Positions 28,804 through 38,448 of a stretch of DNA of 64,000 nt are shown here, in pieces. Every line of letters starts with the position of its first letter. The stretch's first letter is position 1. The notes beneath the pieces were generated by a model, which saw only the letters and a program-made list of their open reading frames with translations, made no database searches and was not told where the DNA came from. Source of the stretch: G963704535 sp963704535 (GTDB lineage Bacteria > Chloroflexota > Chloroflexia > Chloroflexales > Roseiflexaceae); NCBI GenBank assembly GCA_963704535.1, contig OY969916.1:1674001-1738000 (forward strand), written 5' to 3'. The position numbers were made by a program, and so were the translations under genes.

Positions 28804-31800
28804 TTGACGATGGAAGACCTGCAAACCGTGATCGCGCCGGAGGAAGCCCAGGCGCCTCCCACCGCGCCGCCCCTACGTGCTGACGCCGTGCAGCAGCGGG
28901 TGCAGGAGCTCGCAAGTAAAGCCCAGAGCTACCTGAGCCGGCCGACCAACGCCAACTACAAGCAGGCGATCGGCCTGTACGAACGCATCCTCGGGTTCAG
29001 CGACACCAGCGCCGAGCAGCGGGCCGAGTACCAGCGCCGCCTGGAGGAGACTCGCGAGGCCTACGAGAAGTTCCGCGCTCAGTTCGGCGAGCTGACCACC
29101 GCGCGCCAGCTCCAGCGCGACGAGGCCGAGCTGGTCGAGCTGCGTAAGCTGATCAACGCCGGCGTCGAGAGCGGGCCGGACGGCGAGGAGCTTGAGCCGC
29201 AGTTCGACAAGCTGCTGGCCGCCGTGCGCGACAAGCTGCTGCGGGTCGGGCGCGAGCTGGCCGACCAGGCCGGCAAGCAGGCCACCGACGGCGCCGACTA
29301 CCTCGACCACCAACTACTCGACGCGGCGATCACCGGCTACGACCAGGCCATCCGCCGCGTCCAAGGCGAGGCGATCCAGGTCGGCGACAGCTCCTCGGCC
29401 ACCAATATCGCGGTGCTGGGCATCCAGAGCCTGCTGCTGAACGAGGCCGCCCAGAGCGCGATCAAGAAGTACGAGCAGCGCGGCACCGGCGCCCGTGACG
29501 CCCGCTCCGCCATCCAACGCATCCGCCCCTTCTATGACGAGGCCGACGACGCCTTCCGCCACGCCGCCTACGACCAGGCGGTGGCCCTCGATCGAGTTGG
29601 CCAAGGAGCTGGCCGGCAACCACTTTAGCAGCATGCTGGTGGATGGGCTGCACCGCCGGGCGATGCAGCGCTGGGAGCAGGCGGCCATGGCCCAGGCCGA
29701 CGCCCTGCTCCAATCGGCTAGGATGGCGGCCAGCCGCGGCGACTACGAGCGCGTCGAGCGGATCGTGACCGAGATGATCGGCCTGGAGCCGCACCTGAAC
29801 ACTGAAACCCTGAAGACGCGCAAGCAGGAGGCCCAGGCGTTGGTCGGGCAGATCCAGGATGTCGAGCAGCAGCTCAACCAGCTCGTCGCCGATGCCGGGC
29901 TGGCGCGGGTGCGCGGCGACCTGGCCGAGGCCGAGCGGCTGGCCCGCCAGGGGCTGGTGCTGCGGCCGGGGCACAAGCCGGCCCAGCAGGCGCTTGACGG
30001 CGTGCTGGCGCTGGTGGTCAACAACGCTTTCCGCACCGCCGAGGACGCTCTGGTGGCGGCCGACGATCAGCGCCTCCACACCGGCCGCGACATCCTGGAG
30101 CAGCAGCGCCAGTTTGTGAGCGAGATCAGCGAGCCGCCGATGCGCAAGAAGCTCAACGATCGGCTGGAGGAGCTGCTCACGCAGACCAAGCGCGCGATCG
30201 AGCGCGGCAACGAGGCCAAAGAGCAGGAGCGGCAGGCGCGCGCCCTGATCGAGAAGGCCCAGCAGCAGGCGCTCCAGGAGCGCTTCGCCGACGCGCTGGC
30301 CACCCTGGCCCAGGCCCGCCCGCTGGACCCGCACAACGATCAGATCGACCTACGCGAGAACGAGGCCCGCGCCGCCTGGGCCGAGTCGCTGCGCCGTCGC
30401 GCCCGCGAGTTCATGGAGGCGGCGCCGCCCCACCCGGCCGCTGCGCTCGAATGCCTCGATACGCTGCGCGAGATTGGGATGGAGGATGTCGCCAGCGTCG
30501 ACCTGCGCCGGCGCGCCGAGTGGCAGACCAGCAAAGAGCGCGGCCTGGCTGCCCTGCGCCAGGGCGCGATCGACGAGGCGATCGAGGCCCTGAAGCGGGC
30601 CGACCTGAGCGATGCCGAGAGCAAGGCCGCATTGTGTGAGGCGCGCTGCAAAGAGGCCCAGCGGCTGATGAGCCAGAGCCGCTGGGGCCTGGCCCTGGAG
30701 GTGCTCCAGCAGATCGACAGCGACGGCCAGGAGGTGCTGGAGCTAATCAGCCGCGCCCGCTCCGAGCAGTTGCTCGACCAGGCCCAGGGCTTCTTCAAGG
30801 TCAAGGTCTTCGACGGCGCCGAGGCCAAGCTCCGCGAGGCCGAGCGTGAGCAGTTGAGTGACCTGCCGGCGCGGATCGAGCAGATGCGCGAGCAGATCAA
30901 CGTCGCGCGAACGGTGTTCCGCAAGGTGCAGTCGCTCCAGCAGCGCGCCCAGGACCAGTACCGCCACTACCGCACCTACAACGACACCGATAGCCTCGAA
31001 GAAGCGATTCACACGCTCGAAGAGGCGCTGGAGCTGCGCGATCTGCCGCTCGAAGACCAGCAGCGCGACACGGTCGAGAAGCTGCGGGCCGAGTACCAGC
31101 AGCAGTACCAGGACCTGGTGCTGGCCGAGCGGTCGCGGCTGCTCACCATCGGCGACCAGGCGCTCCAGGACGAGCGCATCACCCGCATCCCCGACGCGAT
31201 CCGCTCCTACGTCACCGCGCTGGAGCTTTCGCCGCGGCACCAGGATAATGAGGCGATCAACCGCCTGGAGCAGGTCCGCGAGCACGTGCGGCACACCCGC
31301 GACAAGCTGACCGACGAGACCTTCACGCTGCTCAACCTGCGCGGCATCCGCAGCGCGCCGCGCGGCGTTCGCCTGGCCGATGTCCAAGAGGTGCTGAGCA
31401 AGCTTGAGCAGGCCCAGGAGATCGACGGCGAGCAGCACCGCGGGCTCAACGACGCGCTGCTGGCCGTGCGCGAGGCGATCCGCGCTTGCGAGGCGGCCGA
31501 GATCGACTTGCGGGCGGCCCGCGCCCACTGGGTCGCGGCCCGGCAGAGCGGCGACATCGAGTTCCACGAGGCGACCCTGGATCTCCAGCGCGCGCTGCGC
31601 TACTTCGAGGGCGTGACGTACATCCACATCGACCTCGACCGCAGCAACCCCGTCAGCCTGATCCAGCAGATCAACGCCGACCGCGAGACCCAGCGCCAGA
31701 TCGCCAACAGCATGGCCGCCACCACCAACGCGCTGGCCCAGCAGGAGATCGAGGCCGCCGCCACCAGCTTCGCCGAGCTGGCGCGCTCCGAGGAGGCCGC

Positions 31801-32044
31801 CCACACCACCACCCTGGCGCTGGTCGAGCGCACGCCGGGCCTGACACCCCCGGAGGCGTTGAGCGAGCGCTACCCTGGCCAACACCAGGTGCTGCGGGCG
31901 CTGGGGCATATGGTCGAGGAGTTGATGATCCTGGAGCGCGATGCCCCTGACGTGATGGAATTACGCGATATGATCCGGCGCCGAACCGCCTACCAGCGCC
32001 TGCTGGAACGGCTCGACCGCGATAATCGCTTTGGTCTGCGCTGA
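28804..32044 (+). CDS. Large helical-repeat (TPR/coiled-coil) protein, one frame break
   Basis: About 1080 residues when joined. The frame changes near 29590, between AAYDQAVAL and IELAKELAGNHFSS; deleting one base of CCTCGATCG restores a smooth TPR-like repeat. The sequence is almost wholly helical, rich in Ala, Glu, Gln and Arg, with TPR-like units (e.g. LADAEAERLARQGLVLRPG-type, IDEAIEALKRADLSDAESK) and long heptads. No membrane helix or signal peptide is seen, so it is probably a cytoplasmic scaffold. It follows the kinase in the same direction and shares the style of the kinase's helical half. It is not recognised as a named family; a cytoskeletal scaffold role is inferred only from context. 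Confidence 0.65.
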
Positions 32045-32046
32045 CG

Positions 32047-32205
32047 TGAGAAAAGGGGAGGATTGGAGGGGCCGCCCTCCAAAAGCTCCTCCCACAATGT
32101 TCAAAAAAGGGGAGGATTGGAGGGGCCGCCCTCCAAAAAAACTCCTCCCACATGTTCATCTGCTATGAGAATAGGGGAGTTTGAGGGGTCGCCCCTCAAG
32201 AAAAT
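32047..32205. repeat. Three G-rich hairpin repeats in a row
   Basis: Two near-identical units (GGGGAGGATTGGAGGGGCCG then CCCTCC...CTCCTCCCACA) and a third with TTTGAGGGGTCGCCCCTCAAG. They fill the gap before the proline-rich gene; the last ends 10 bases before its ribosome site. Confidence 0.75.
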
Positions 32206-32217
32206 ACGGAGGTTTCT

Positions 32218-33542
32218 ATGAACGAGCGACCCGCCAACTTGGACCAACCCGACGACGAGGAGCAGGCGATGGACGAGGGCCTCAGCTTCCTCCGGCGACG
32301 GCTGATGATGGATGACTTGTCCAGCCGGCCCGGACAGTTCGACAACGGAGATCAGGCGATGGATCAGAGCCTCAACTTCCTGCAGCGCAGATCAACGATG
32401 GACGACCTGCCGATCCAGTTCGAAGAACCGGAGCAGGACGACCTGCCGGAGGAGGAGCGCTTGACCCCCTTCCAGCAGCGGCTGATGGCCGAGGAGCGCC
32501 CGGCCCCGCCTACGCCGCCCGCCGTCTCGCCGCCGGAGGAAGAGGATTATCTGAACTTCCTCCAGCAGCGGCTGGCGGCCAGTGAGCGCCCAGCTCAGCC
32601 GGCCCGGCCCAGCGACCCGCAGCCGCAGGAGCCTTTCAGCTTCTTCCAAGCGCCGCCGCCGGAGGACGAGCGCCCGCCCCTGCTCCTGCCGCCGCCCGGC
32701 GCCGAGCCGCCGGAGGAGCCTTTCAGCTTCTTCCAGCCGCCGCCGCCGGAGGACGAGCGCCCGCCCCTGCTCCTGCTGTCCCCCGGCGCCGAGCCGGAGG
32801 AGCAGCCTTTCAGCTTCTTCCAGCCGCCGCCAGCGGAGGACCAGCGCACGACCATGATCCTCGGCGTCCGCCGGCGCGGAGCCGCTGGAAGACCGCTCCA
32901 CTGCCCTCATACGCCGCCCGGCCCCCAACGAGGCCCAACTCCAGCTCGACCAGCTCGAACTCGTGGCAGCGCGCCATGGAGGAAGGGCGCAGCCTGCTCC
33001 TGGAAGCGCGCACCCTGCACTCCGAGGCCGAGGCCGCCCGGATCGCGCGGCGCTGGGATGAAGCGGCGGATAAATTCCGGCAGGCGCGCACGATCTACGC
33101 CGCCGCGCTCACCCGGCTGGACGTGCCGGCCGCGATCGAGATGACCTCCTACCGGGCCTTGAATACGCTGCGTGACGATGCCCATAAGCTCCTCAAGCAG
33201 ACCCGCGACGCGGTGCGCGAGCACGACCAGATCCGCTGGGCCGACATGTGCGAGCGCAATATGACCATGGCACTCGACTTCCTCCAACAGTCCAGGGTCG
33301 CGCTGGAAGAGCAGAACTTCGCCGCCGCGCGGCTGCTGGCCAGCCAGGCCGGCGATATGGACCCAACCCTCCAGGCCGAGGCCGAGCGCACGATCCGCGC
33401 CACCGGCGAGATCGAGGCCGAGGGACAGCAGCGGGCGATCAGGCGCTGGATCGTCGTCGCCGCGATCGTCGGGTCACTCATCCTTGGCCTGGTGATCAGC
33501 GGGGCGCAGATCTGGCAGGCGCTGGTTCGGATCTTCTCCTAA
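32218..33542 (+). CDS. Proline-rich repeat protein with C-terminal membrane helix (frame breaks)
   Basis: ATG 32218 follows ACGGAGGTTTCT. The N-terminal half holds two repeat types: four copies of an LNFLQQRLxxxERP-like unit (GLSFLRRRLMMDDL, SLNFLQRRSTMDDL, TPFQQRLMAEERP, LNFLQQRLAASERP) and three copies of a ~29-residue unit PFSFFQxPPPEDERPPLLL. After about 32880 the frame changes, and again near 32975; joined, the protein continues AEPLEDRSTALIRRPAPNEA, a helical region (EGRSLLLEARTLHSEAEAAR), and ends in one membrane helix (WIVVAAIVGSLILGLVISG). Likely a tail-anchored protein with short linear docking motifs. The LNFLQQRL units could be binding sites for the helical or tubulin-like partners; this is inference. 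Confidence 0.6.
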
Positions 33543-33645
33543 GAGGCTGTCTGAAAGGGGGAGTTTGAGGGGGTGGCCCCTCAAGAACCCCTCTCCACCA
33601 CAGATCGCGAGGGAGACAACGACCTTTTCAGGCAGTCTCTAAGAG
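33538..33645. repeat. MITE-like element spanning a stop codon
   Basis: Left end AAGAGGCTGTCTGAAAGGGG and right end CCTTTTCAGGCAGTCTCT are inverted repeats around TTGAGGGGGTGGCCCCTCAA. The TAA of the preceding gene (33540-33542) lies in the left inverted repeat, as in the copies after the two receptors. Confidence 0.78.
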
Positions 33646-33654
33646 GAAGCATTC

Positions 33655-34509
33655 ATGCGTTACGCGATCTTGAGCGATGTCCATGCCAACCTGCCCGCGC
33701 TGCGGGCCGTCCTCGACGATCTGACCACGCAGGCGGTCGCGTCCGCGCTCTATCTTGGCGACGCCGTAGGCTACTACGCCGACAGCGCCGCCGTGATCAC
33801 GCTGCTGCGCGATCTGATCGCGCCCCAGCCCTGCCTGAGCGACGGCAACCGCACCGTGGCGCCGCCCTGGGTCGCCGGCAACCACGAGTGGGGTGTATCG
33901 GGCCGGCTGGCGGCGTACCACTTCAGCCCGGCCGCGCTGACGACATTGACCCGCACGCGTGCCGACCTTGATGGCGAACTGCACGCCTTTCTGGGGGGGC
34001 TGCCGCAGCGGATCGAGCTTGACCTGGACGAGGGCCTGGCGGCGACGATCGTCCACGCCTCGCCCGTCGATCCGGTTGGGGCCACCGGCGCAGGCTATAT
34101 CGACAACGGCGAAGACGCCCGCGACGCGGCCCATGCCTTCAGCACCCCGATCTGCCTGGTCGGCCATACTCACTACCCGCGCGTCTGCTACGAATCGCGG
34201 GCGCGACCATACGGTCACTCGAATTGGGACGCCACCGAGATGTTCGAGGAGGCGCTGCCGGGCGGCTGCTATCAGATCGGCGCCGGGCGCGTGATCCTCA
34301 ACCCCGGCAGCGTGGGCCAGCCGCGCGACGGCGACCCGCGCGCCTCCTACGCGATCCTGGACACCGGCGCGCGTACCTTTTGCGTGCGGCGCATCCCCTA
34401 CGATATCGCCGCAACCCAGGCGCGCGTGCGCGACTGGCTGCACGACGCCCCGACCGCCTTGATCGACGGGCAGGGTGGCCTGGCCGAGCGGCTGGGCCGT
34501 GGAATCTGA
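33655..34509 (+). CDS. Calcineurin-like metallophosphoesterase
   Basis: A 284-residue phosphoesterase with the full metal-binding set: DxH in ILSDVHANLPAL, GD in LYLGDAVGY, GNHE in VAGNHEWG, and GHTH in LVGHTHYP, plus an Asn/Pro-rich LNPGSVGQPRDGD typical of the YfcE/MJ0936-like group. A two-metal hydrolase of phosphodiesters or phosphomonoesters; the substrate cannot be read from sequence. ATG 33655 follows AAGAGGAAGCATTC. Its stop abuts the stop of the convergent recQ gene (34509/34510). Confidence 0.87.
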   Translation: MRYAILSDVHANLPALRAVLDDLTTQAVASALYLGDAVGYYADSAAVITLLRDLIAPQPCLSDGNRTVAPPWVAGNHEWGVSGRLAAYHFSPAALTTLTRTRADLDGELHAFLGGLPQRIELDLDEGLAATIVHASPVDPVGATGAGYIDNGEDARDAAHAFSTPICLVGHTHYPRVCYESRARPYGHSNWDATEMFEEALPGGCYQIGAGRVILNPGSVGQPRDGDPRASYAILDTGARTFCVRRIPYDIAATQARVRDWLHDAPTALIDGQGGLAERLGRGI

Positions 34510-37500
34510 TTAGCTGACCGACGCCAGCGCCGCCCCACGCTCAGTCAGCGCCAGCAGCGGCATCCGCCCCTTCTCGCGGCGCACCAGGTAGCCCCGCTCC
34601 ACCAACTGGACGATCGCGGCCTCGATCACCGAGAGGGTCAGGTGGCCCAGCGCGGCGTACTCGGGGCAGCGCTCCGGGCCGACCGGGCTGGCGGCCGAGC
34701 CTTTGAGCACACGGGCCAGCCCGCTCTTGCCGACCGGAAACGGCAGATGCGCCAGGCAGCACAGAATCGTCTCGTCGATCGCCTGGGGCGATGTGGGCCG
34801 CTCCACCGCGCTCGCGGGAACCAGCGTGCGCTGATGATAGGCGAGCTGGCCGGCGGCGACCAGCGCGGCCACCGCTCGCCGGATATCGCCGAAGTCGGCG
34901 CCGGCAAGCTGCCCGTAGGCCGCTACCGCCGGGTAGCCAGGCTCGCCCAGCAGCAGGCAGGTCAGCTCTTTATCGTTCAGTCGCCCCGGCAACTCGCGGA
35001 TGGCGTCGAGGATCGCCTCCTGCGTGGAACGTGGAATGTGGTCCATGGCCGGTGCTTGGCGCCGATGGGCAGCCACAGAGAGCCGACCGTACAGGTCCCG
35101 TTGGCCGGTTCTTGGTTCTTGGTTCTTTGTTCTTTGTTCTTTGTTCGGCGCGCAGATGTCGCAGGCGTCCTGGCAGGGCGCGAGCCGCTCGCCGAAGTGG
35201 GCCGCGATAGCGCGGTGCCGGCAGACCAGGCCGCGGGCGTAGGCGCCGATCGCATCGACCCGCGCGTCCTGGCGGGCGCCGTACTCGGCCAGCAGCGCGT
35301 CCAGCCGCGCGCCGACGTCGGCGGCGGCTGGTAGCAGCTCCAGCAGCAGGTCGCGGGCGCTGCCGTCGTAGCGCAGCCGGCCCTGGTCGTGCCAGCGCAG
35401 CAGGCGCCGCTCCAGCTCATCCGGGGCCGTGCCGATCTGGCCAGCGAGGTCGAGCAGATCCACGTCGAGGGGCTGGCCCGACCGCAGCCGCGCGACCTCG
35501 ACAAACGACTGGAAGTCGGCATCGTCATTCATCCCATCGCCCATCCATCCCCCAGAACTCCGCAGCAGTAGTGTGACCGCCCGCGGCAGATCGAAGTGCC
35601 GTGCCAGCAGCCCGACACGCTCTAGCAGCCCCAGTGCCACGCGCATGCGGGTCTCGTCCTCCTCGCGTAGGTCGCGCCGCAGGTCGTCGAGTGCGATCAC
35701 GCCCCACACGCCATGGACCTGACGGCGCAACCACCCATACACCCGGCGCAGGTAGTCCTTGGAAAGCGCCTCCTCGCGCAGCCAAGCGGTCAGTTGCCCT
35801 TTGTCGGCCGGCGCATACAGCAGAACGCAGCGGGCCGGCTGGCCATCGCGCCCGGCCCGACCGGCCTCCTGGTAGTAGGCCTCGACGCTCTGCGGCAGAT
35901 TGTAGTGGATGATCGCGCGAACGTCGGCCTTATCCACGCCCATGCCGAACGCGACCGTCGCCACCAGCACCCGCGTTGCGCCGTGCATAAAGTGGTCCTG
36001 AACGTTGGCCCGGTCGGCCACCTGGGCGTGGTAGTGCTCGGCCGCGACGCCGTGGGCGCGCAACTGCGCGGCGACCTCCTCGCAGCCGTCGCGCGAGCGC
36101 ACGTACACCACGATCGGCCCATCGATCTCACGGCAAAGCTCCACGACGGCGGCGAGCTTCGCGCGCTTATTCTCGACGTGGCGAACCTCAAAGCGCAGGT
36201 TGGGCCGGAAGATCGAGGTGCGCACGGTGGCCAGATCGCCCAGGTGCGTTTTGATCTCGGCCTCGGTGTCGGGCGTGGCGGTGGCGGTGAGCGCCAGCAA
36301 TGGCGGGGCGCCCAACTCATCGAGCGCCCGGCGGATGAACAGGTAGTCCGGGCGAAAGCTGATCCCCCACAGCGAGACGCAGTGCGCTTCGTCCACGACC
36401 ACCCGCGCGACCCCAGCCCGCCGCAGCGCATAGACAAACGGCTGCTGGCGCAGGCGCTCCGGCGCGACATAGATCAGTCGGTAGCGGCCCTCGGCGACGC
36501 CACGCAGCCGCGCGGCGACCTCGCCGCCGTCGAGCCCGCTGTGGATGGTCGTGGCGCGGGCGGCCAGTGCGGGGGGCAGGTTGTCGAGCTGGTCCTTCAT
36601 TAGCGCAATCAGCGGCGAGAGCACCAGCGTGGCGCCCGGCAGCAGCAGCGACGGAAGCTGGTAGGTCAGCGATTTGCCGGCGCCGGTCGGCAGCACCGCC
36701 AGCACCCCCGCGCCGGACAGCACGCCGTTGATCACGGTCGCCTGGCCAGGACGGAAGACCTCATAGCCAAAGTGGTCGCGTAGGATAGCCAGTACCTCAG
36801 GCGGTAGCTCCGGCTCGTCGGAGAGAGGTAGAAGAGGAGCAGGAGAGAGGGGGAGAGGGGGAGAAGAGGAGACAGGCAGATTATCTTGAACTTCAGTCTC
36901 CCCCTCTCCCCTTCTCCCCCTCTCCCCATCCTCGGTCGGGTCGAACCCGAGCTCGGCGCAGAGTGCGGCCAGCTCGGCGGCGCGGCGCTGGCGAAGCTGC
37001 GCGTCGAGCGCGGCTAGCGCGCCGTGGTCGTCGAGCCGCTCGGCCGCCGCGCGCAGTAGCCATAACTCGCGTGTGTCCTGCGGCATATCGGGAAGCATTG
37101 CCTGGCGTTGAAGCAGCAGCGCGCGGGCGCGGAGCGGATCATCTTGGGCTAGGGCCAGCTCGACCAGGCCACGCAGCGGCACACTCCCCTCCGGCAGCAG
37201 GTCGGCGGAACGAGCATAGGCCTCGGCTGCCGCATCGAAGCGCCCCTGCTGGCGCAGCAGGTCGGCCCGCAGCCGCCACGCGGTCGGATCGTCGGGCCGG
37301 TCGGGCAGCAGCGCGTGGGCCTGCTCCCAATGGCCGAGGGCGGCCAGGGCGCGCATCCGCAGCGACCGGCGCAACTCGCTGGCGCCGCGCTCGGCGTCGA
37401 TCGAGTCGAGCGCCTCAAGCGCCGGTGTCGGCTGCCCCAGGTCGAGCAGGACGCGGGCGCGCGCCTCGCGCAGCGTCACCAAGTGCGGCTGGGCGTCCAG

Positions 37501-37644
37501 CCAGCCATCGAGGCACACCAGCGCGGCGACCGGCTGGCCCCAGCGCAGCAGGTACTCGGTCAGGCGCCGGCGCCGCTCGCCAGTGATGTGCGCGAGGATG
37601 TGGGCGGGTAGATTGACAAGAGGGTCTGAGGTTTCTGCTTGCAT
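34510..37644 (-). CDS. recQ: RecQ-family DNA helicase with N-terminal TPR region and in-frame repeat insertions
   Basis: ATP-dependent 3'-5' helicase. Start chosen at ATG 37644 (MQAETSDP), since bases further upstream form a promoter for the divergent gene. Residues ~1-230 form TPR-like helices, unusual for RecQ. The helicase core has motif I LPTGAGKS, Ia SPLIALMKDQ, II VVDEAHC, III LTATAT, V VATVAFGMGVDKADVR and VI YYQEAGRAGRDG; a zinc-binding-like CRHR...CQDACDIC follows, then winged-helix-like C-terminal segments. Two heptad repeats are read through in frame: 36820-36928 makes the linker between TPR and helicase, and 35109-35146 adds NKEQRTKNQEPRT just after the Cys cluster. Role: recombination and fork repair, by family. 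Confidence 0.87.
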   Translation of the reverse strand: MQAETSDPLVNLPAHILAHITGERRRRLTEYLLRWGQPVAALVCLDGWLDAQPHLVTLREARARVLLDLGQPTPALEALDSIDAERGASELRRSLRMRALAALGHWEQAHALLPDRPDDPTAWRLRADLLRQQGRFDAAAEAYARSADLLPEGSVPLRGLVELALAQDDPLRARALLLQRQAMLPDMPQDTRELWLLRAAAERLDDHGALAALDAQLRQRRAAELAALCAELGFDPTEDGERGRRGEGETEVQDNLPVSSSPPLPLSPAPLLPLSDEPELPPEVLAILRDHFGYEVFRPGQATVINGVLSGAGVLAVLPTGAGKSLTYQLPSLLLPGATLVLSPLIALMKDQLDNLPPALAARATTIHSGLDGGEVAARLRGVAEGRYRLIYVAPERLRQQPFVYALRRAGVARVVVDEAHCVSLWGISFRPDYLFIRRALDELGAPPLLALTATATPDTEAEIKTHLGDLATVRTSIFRPNLRFEVRHVENKRAKLAAVVELCREIDGPIVVYVRSRDGCEEVAAQLRAHGVAAEHYHAQVADRANVQDHFMHGATRVLVATVAFGMGVDKADVRAIIHYNLPQSVEAYYQEAGRAGRDGQPARCVLLYAPADKGQLTAWLREEALSKDYLRRVYGWLRRQVHGVWGVIALDDLRRDLREEDETRMRVALGLLERVGLLARHFDLPRAVTLLLRSSGGWMGDGMNDDADFQSFVEVARLRSGQPLDVDLLDLAGQIGTAPDELERRLLRWHDQGRLRYDGSARDLLLELLPAAADVGARLDALLAEYGARQDARVDAIGAYARGLVCRHRAIAAHFGERLAPCQDACDICAPNKEQRTKNQEPRTGQRDLYGRLSVAAHRRQAPAMDHIPRSTQEAILDAIRELPGRLNDKELTCLLLGEPGYPAVAAYGQLAGADFGDIRRAVAALVAAGQLAYHQRTLVPASAVERPTSPQAIDETILCCLAHLPFPVGKSGLARVLKGSAASPVGPERCPEYAALGHLTLSVIEAAIVQLVERGYLVRREKGRMPLLALTERGAALASVS
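35109..35146. repeat. TTTGTTC heptad repeat inside recQ
   Basis: Five tandem GTTCTTT/GTTCTTG units encode, on the minus strand, NKEQRTKNQEP. The same peptide occurs in two glycosyltransferases (58949-58982 and 60689-60722). Confidence 0.8.
36820..36928. repeat. GAGAGGGG-type inverted repeat inside recQ
   Basis: GAGAGGGG-type purine units on the + strand, an AT-rich loop, then CTCCCCCT units; the arms are complementary. It is read in frame between the TPR and helicase domains. Confidence 0.75.
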
Positions 37645-37667
37645 ACTATTCCGTAATCGTGTATAAT
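37639..37667 (+). promoter_or_regulatory. Sigma-70-type promoter for the DUF5678 gene
   Basis: TTGCAT (37639-37644), 17-bp spacer, TATAAT (37662-37667), 28 bp before the ATG at 37695. The -35 box overlaps the start codon of the divergent recQ gene. Confidence 0.6.
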
Positions 37668-37694
37668 TTCGTGAGTATGTCAAAGGAGCCGGAG

Positions 37695-38105
37695 ATGCCG
37701 ACAATTACTATATCAGATAAGGTATATCGATTGCTTGAGCAACGGGCTCGCAAGTCACAACGCACATTCGATGATGTGCTCGATGACGTTCTACAGCGGG
37801 GACTATCGCCATACCTAGATACGATTGCCACCTCCCCGCAAGAAACACTGCCTTCACACTATGCTGCTGAAGTGGCGCTTGCGCGGCACAACTATAAGAT
37901 CTTCAAACAGCAATTGCCGGAACTTCTGAAGGAACATACTGACGAATATGTGGCCTTTCGACATGGCCAGATCGTCGGTTTCGGACAAGATAAAAAGGCG
38001 CTATGGCATCAAATTCGAGAACAGTATGGGTCGGGCGGCATTCTGGTTATGCATGTTACTGAGACGCCGCGTGTGATTAATCTCCCGCTACGAGCTGTCA
38101 TTTAG
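37695..38105 (+). CDS. Small DUF5678-type protein
   Basis: 136 residues; ATG 37695 lies seven bases after AAAGGAG. The N-terminus (TITISDKVYRLLEQRARKSQ) looks like a ribbon-helix-helix/antitoxin-style DNA-binding segment. The C-terminal half (EHTDEYVAFRHGQIVGFGQD, LWHQIREQYGSGGILVMHV) resembles DUF5678. Base composition is more AT-rich than the neighbours. The next gene, a retropepsin-like protease, overlaps in another frame; such pairs occur together in other bacteria, but a function is not established. It could be an antitoxin-like regulator for its partner. Confidence 0.6.
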   Translation: MPTITISDKVYRLLEQRARKSQRTFDDVLDDVLQRGLSPYLDTIATSPQETLPSHYAAEVALARHNYKIFKQQLPELLKEHTDEYVAFRHGQIVGFGQDKKALWHQIREQYGSGGILVMHVTETPRVINLPLRAVI

Positions 38106-38166
38106 CCCACCTGCGCCGGCACTCGATATCGAGGTCCAGCATCCGATCACCAGCACTCGTGCCACA

Positions 38167-38448
38167 ATGCTCGCAAAAATTGACACGGCAGCAGATCAGA
38201 CCATCATCCCCATCGCGCTGGTTGATACACTTGATCTTGACCCACTTGGACTCGCGATAGCCCAACCTGTCGATAGTTCTACACGAGTGTATATCACCTA
38301 TCTACTTGATCTTGTCATCGCTGGGCGTCAATTCATAGACTTTGAGGCAGCCGCAGCGCCTATCGATTATATTATCCTGGGTCGTGACGTGCTCAATGAG
38401 CTTGTCATCACCCTCGACGGCCCACAGCTTCAGTTCGAGATCCACTAA
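38167..38448 (+). CDS. Retropepsin-like aspartic protease domain
   Basis: The motif AKIDTAADQTIIPIALVDTL is a clan AA flap-less aspartyl protease active-site pattern (D-T-G/A-A), and YIILGRDVLNEL matches the family's C-terminal ILGRDxL motif. Similarity (SRYELSFSPPAPALDIEVQH) runs upstream of ATG 38167 back to a stop at 38074, without a normal start codon and overlapping the DUF5678 end; so the real protein may start at a rare codon or be joined by a frameshift. The normal Gly of DTGA is Ala here. Stops of this gene and the convergent one abut (38448/38449). Confidence 0.65.
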   Translation: MLAKIDTAADQTIIPIALVDTLDLDPLGLAIAQPVDSSTRVYITYLLDLVIAGRQFIDFEAAAAPIDYIILGRDVLNELVITLDGPQLQFEIH

